Of a stretch of 16,773 nucleotides of DNA, positions 14,058 to 16,773 are shown piece after piece. The DNA comes from Anaerolineae bacterium (GTDB taxonomy: Bacteria > Chloroflexota > Anaerolineae > B4-G1 > SLSP01): the NCBI GenBank assembly GCA_016927095.1, contig JAFGNI010000624.1, positions 1-16,773 of the forward strand. Reading direction: 5' to 3'. The notes beneath the pieces were generated by a model, which was given only the letters and a program-made list of their open reading frames with translations, was not told the origin of the DNA and did no database searches. How positions within the stretch are numbered: the stretch's first letter is position 1; the number at the start of each line of letters is the position of its first letter. The translations under genes and the position numbers were made by a program.

Positions 14058-16773
14058 ATGGACACACACGCGCTACCGCCCAAAGCCACCAAAGCAGAGG
14101 CCGATGTCCTGATCAGCCCAACTCAAGCGCGCGCCTACACTTGGGCCAGCTGGCTGTTGTCCCTGGTGACGGGCGGCCTCCTACTCGCGCTGATGGCTGC
14201 CGCCTTCCGTGGCCTGACCGTCGAGCACCCGGTGTCATTGATCATCACCCTCTCGGTGCTTGTGATCTCCCATGTGGCCATACGATACGGTCTGTCTGCG
14301 TTGAGAGGATACCGGGCACAGCGATCCCCCCTGACGCAGCGGGCAACAGCGACCATTGCTGCTATGCGGCGTGCCGGCGACAATGACATGGCATGCAGCG
14401 CCCTCATCGACGTCTTCTGCGATGAGATCGCTGAGACACTCCAGCCAAGCACCATCGATCGCGCCGTCTACGATCCGCGCAGCGACGGATACCTCATCAC
14501 CAGGGAAGAGGGGGTTCTACACCCAACTCACCCCCACGTCGTGTGGATCAGCCAACGCCCGGATGCCGTTCCCCTCCGCCTCCAGGGCGACCGGTCCCGG
14601 CCCGCTATGGAGCGCGAGCTATGGCAACGAGGGTACCGGATCTTGATTCCCTTGGGGAAGTCAGGCTGGATTGTCCTGGGCGCACCTCAGGACCGGGATG
14701 AGTATTCCAGGGATCAGCTGGCCTACTTGGAGGCTGTAAGCCATAGGGCATCGCAGATCCTGCAGCGCACAACGCTCGCCGAGATCCAGGAACAGCGCAG
14801 CGAGGAGCTGCAGGTCCTGTATTGGATCGCGCAGGCGGTCAACTTCAGCACCGACGTGGACACGCTGTTGGAGTTGGTCTACACGCAGCTCAAGCGCGTC
14901 ATGCGGTTGCCCAACTTCTACATCGCCCTCCTCGATCCCGATCGCGATGAGCTTTCCTTCGCTTTCTACATCGAGAACGACGAGCGCGTCTACCCGACGT
15001 TCACCTGGCCCGCCCACCCCAGTCTCACCGGCGTCCTTCTGGAAAACAACATGACGATCCGGACCGATGACTACACCGAGACGTGCCGGCAACGCGGCCT
15101 GGAGCCCAAGGGCCCCATCATCCCCAAGGCGTGGATGGGTACAGCGCTCTCCGCCGGCAGCCGCAGCATCGGTGTGATGGTCGCCTCTACCACCTCCACA
15201 GCCGTTCAATTCACCAAGACGGAGGAGAACCTTTTCGTCACGGCGGGTGCCTACACCGCGGCGATTCTTGAGCGCCGCGCCCTCTACGAGCGCCTGGAAT
15301 CCCGGGCCCGGCAGTTGACAACGCTGAATGCCATTGGCAACCTCTTGGCCTCGAGTCTCGATCTGGACGAAGTGCTGGACCTGGTTGTCAGGAACGCCGC
15401 GGAGCTCCTCAACTCCGAGGCCGGCTCGCTGCTGCTCCTGGATGAGGACACCGGCGATCTGGTCTTCCGCATTTCCAGCGGGCCGGCCGGGGCACAATTG
15501 GTCGGGATGCACATGCCCGCGGGCAAGGGCATCGCCGGCGCGGCCTTCTCCGAGAACCGCCCCATTATCAGCCAGCACACCAGCCAGGACAGCCGTTGGT
15601 ATCCGGAGTTTGACAAACAAGCGCAGTTCGTCACCGAATCTGTGATTGCGGTTCCGCTCAACGCCCGCGGGCGCACAATTGGTGTGCTCGAGGTCGTGAA
15701 CCGCAAAGGAGCCCGGAACTTCACCACCGAGGACAGCGAGCTTCTGCTCTCCTTTGGCGCCCAAGCTGCCATCACGATTGAGAATGCGCGGCTGTTTACC
15801 ACCACGGACAAAGCCCTCCAGGCTCGCGTGCTGGAGCTGACAACGCTGCAGTTCATCGACCGCCAGCTCAACGCGACCCTGGACTACGGCATCGTGATGC
15901 AGCATACGCTCGAGTGGGCGCTGCACATCACCGGCGCCTCGATCGGGATTGTTGCCGCACTGCAACAGGATGACGGGGGACGCCGTGGGTTGCGTTTCCT
16001 GGCCCACCAGGGCTATGACGACGCCGATATGCGCAAGTACCATGACGGTGAGCTCTGGCCCCTGGAGCGCGGCCGGATCGGACACACCGTGACACTGGGG
16101 GAGACGACGCTGGTCACGCGCAGCGGCTCGGAGCACCAGGACGAACTGGAACCCGGCATGGCGGCACAGCTGACGGTGCCGATCAAGCGCGAGGCACGGG
16201 TCATCGGCGCCATCGTCCTGGAGTCCACGGAGGAAAAGAGTTTCAGTGACGACCACGTCGCCTTCGTCGAGCGCCTGGCCGACCACGCCGCGATCGCGAT
16301 AGACAACTCACGCCTCTTCGAGCAGGTCCAGAGCGCGAACGCTGCCAAAACCGAGTTCGTCTCCTTCGTGTCTCACGAGCTCAAGCAACCGATGACCAGC
16401 ATCAAGGGTTACTCCGACCTGCTGATGCAGGGCGTGGGCGGCGAGCTCACCGCTATGCAGCGCCAGTTTGTGACGGTGGTCCGGAACAACGTGGCGCGCA
16501 TGGACCGGCTCGTGCAAGACTTGCTGGATATGTCGCGGATTGAGGCGGGACGGCTCCAACTGACGATGGGCGCGGTTGTACCGGCAGAGATCGTCGCGGA
16601 GGCCACCCAGGCCTTCAAACAGGAGATCGCCGAGAAGAAACAGGTGCTGGAGCTGGTGGTCCAGCCCGATCTGCCAACCGTCACCGGAGACCGGGGGCGT
16701 CTCATCCAGGTGCTCACCAACCTGATCAGCAATGCAAGCAAGTACACGCCCGAGGGCGGCGCCATCACGGTGC
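14058..16773 (+). CDS. Membrane-anchored multi-GAF sensor histidine kinase (3' end beyond window)
   Basis: The frame stays open for 905 codons to the window edge. Two membrane segments (about 29-50 and 59-78) are joined by a very short loop, so little sensing can occur outside the cell. Then come four GAF-like regions: a divergent one (about 112-235), 252-410, 420-578 (LLNSEAGSLLLLDEDTGDL is typical GAF) and 592-752, joined by helical linkers of similar sequence (LTTLNAIGNLL at about 420, LTTLQFIDRQL at about 594). HisKA spans about 764-830, with the phospho-acceptor His773 in VSHELKQPMTSIKGYSDLL. The ATPase domain begins near 840, and its N box NLISNASKYTPEGG (888-901, Mg-binding Asn892) is the last part seen. 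The ligand is unknown and no response regulator is in the window. Start is ATG with GGGGG 7 bases upstream. Confidence 0.92.
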   Translation, partial: MDTHALPPKATKAEADVLISPTQARAYTWASWLLSLVTGGLLLALMAAAFRGLTVEHPVSLIITLSVLVISHVAIRYGLSALRGYRAQRSPLTQRATATIAAMRRAGDNDMACSALIDVFCDEIAETLQPSTIDRAVYDPRSDGYLITREEGVLHPTHPHVVWISQRPDAVPLRLQGDRSRPAMERELWQRGYRILIPLGKSGWIVLGAPQDRDEYSRDQLAYLEAVSHRASQILQRTTLAEIQEQRSEELQVLYWIAQAVNFSTDVDTLLELVYTQLKRVMRLPNFYIALLDPDRDELSFAFYIENDERVYPTFTWPAHPSLTGVLLENNMTIRTDDYTETCRQRGLEPKGPIIPKAWMGTALSAGSRSIGVMVASTTSTAVQFTKTEENLFVTAGAYTAAILERRALYERLESRARQLTTLNAIGNLLASSLDLDEVLDLVVRNAAELLNSEAGSLLLLDEDTGDLVFRISSGPAGAQLVGMHMPAGKGIAGAAFSENRPIISQHTSQDSRWYPEFDKQAQFVTESVIAVPLNARGRTIGVLEVVNRKGARNFTTEDSELLLSFGAQAAITIENARLFTTTDKALQARVLELTTLQFIDRQLNATLDYGIVMQHTLEWALHITGASIGIVAALQQDDGGRRGLRFLAHQGYDDADMRKYHDGELWPLERGRIGHTVTLGETTLVTRSGSEHQDELEPGMAAQLTVPIKREARVIGAIVLESTEEKSFSDDHVAFVERLADHAAIAIDNSRLFEQVQSANAAKTEFVSFVSHELKQPMTSIKGYSDLLMQGVGGELTAMQRQFVTVVRNNVARMDRLVQDLLDMSRIEAGRLQLTMGAVVPAEIVAEATQAFKQEIAEKKQVLELVVQPDLPTVTGDRGRLIQVLTNLISNASKYTPEGGAITV

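Noticed and set aside
14661..16286. A 541-codon minus-strand frame opposite the histidine kinase
   Set aside because: The plus strand there encodes GAF domains leading without interruption into HisKA. The antisense frame is a shadow.
1..16773. A defence island, prophage or toxin-antitoxin system
   Set aside because: No integrase, transposase, restriction, Cas, phage structural or toxin-like genes were found; codon and base composition look even across the window.

Overview
This GC-rich window has densely packed bacterial housekeeping genes and no sign of a prophage, plasmid, CRISPR array or insertion sequence. The organism is most likely an uncultured member of the Chloroflexota. This is inferred from gene architecture, not from a marker gene: an 890-residue DHH-CBS-CBS-tRNA nucleotidyltransferase fusion, a DUF2723 membrane protein with a long beta-rich tail, a LipM-type octanoyltransferase, and a multi-GAF histidine kinase with an HELKQP phospho-acceptor motif.

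Left half, minus strand (1-5489), read in the direction of transcription: a two-helix membrane protein, exonuclease VII large subunit (xseA), a 298-base gap holding a promoter and a repeat, RNase D, a second repeat copy, a beta-CASP metallo-beta-lactamase ribonuclease, a LipM-like octanoyltransferase, and a YjbQ-family protein cut by the window edge. Gaps from the ribonuclease onward are short (19 and 34 bases), so RNase D to yjbQ may be one transcript.

A 165-base divergent region (5490-5654) carries a pure pyrimidine heptamer repeat, which is a canonical G-quadruplex motif on the minus strand, next to an extended -10 promoter.

Right half, plus strand (5655-16773): the DHH-CBS-CCA fusion, then 11 bases later an unrecognised winged-helix-like protein; a 274-base gap; transketolase, overlapping in regulation with a DUF2723 protein whose start region is occupied by a perfect 13-bp hairpin; and a sensor histidine kinase with four GAF-like regions that runs off the window.

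Three RNA 3'-end enzymes (RNase D, beta-CASP nuclease, CCA-type nucleotidyltransferase with a DHH phosphoesterase) lie within about 7 kb, suggesting a tRNA or RNA 3'-end maturation and turnover neighbourhood. The least explained items are the structured repeat pair that brackets RNase D, the G-quadruplex tract between divergent promoters, the hairpin at the transketolase/DUF2723 junction, and the unknown protein coupled to the CCA fusion.
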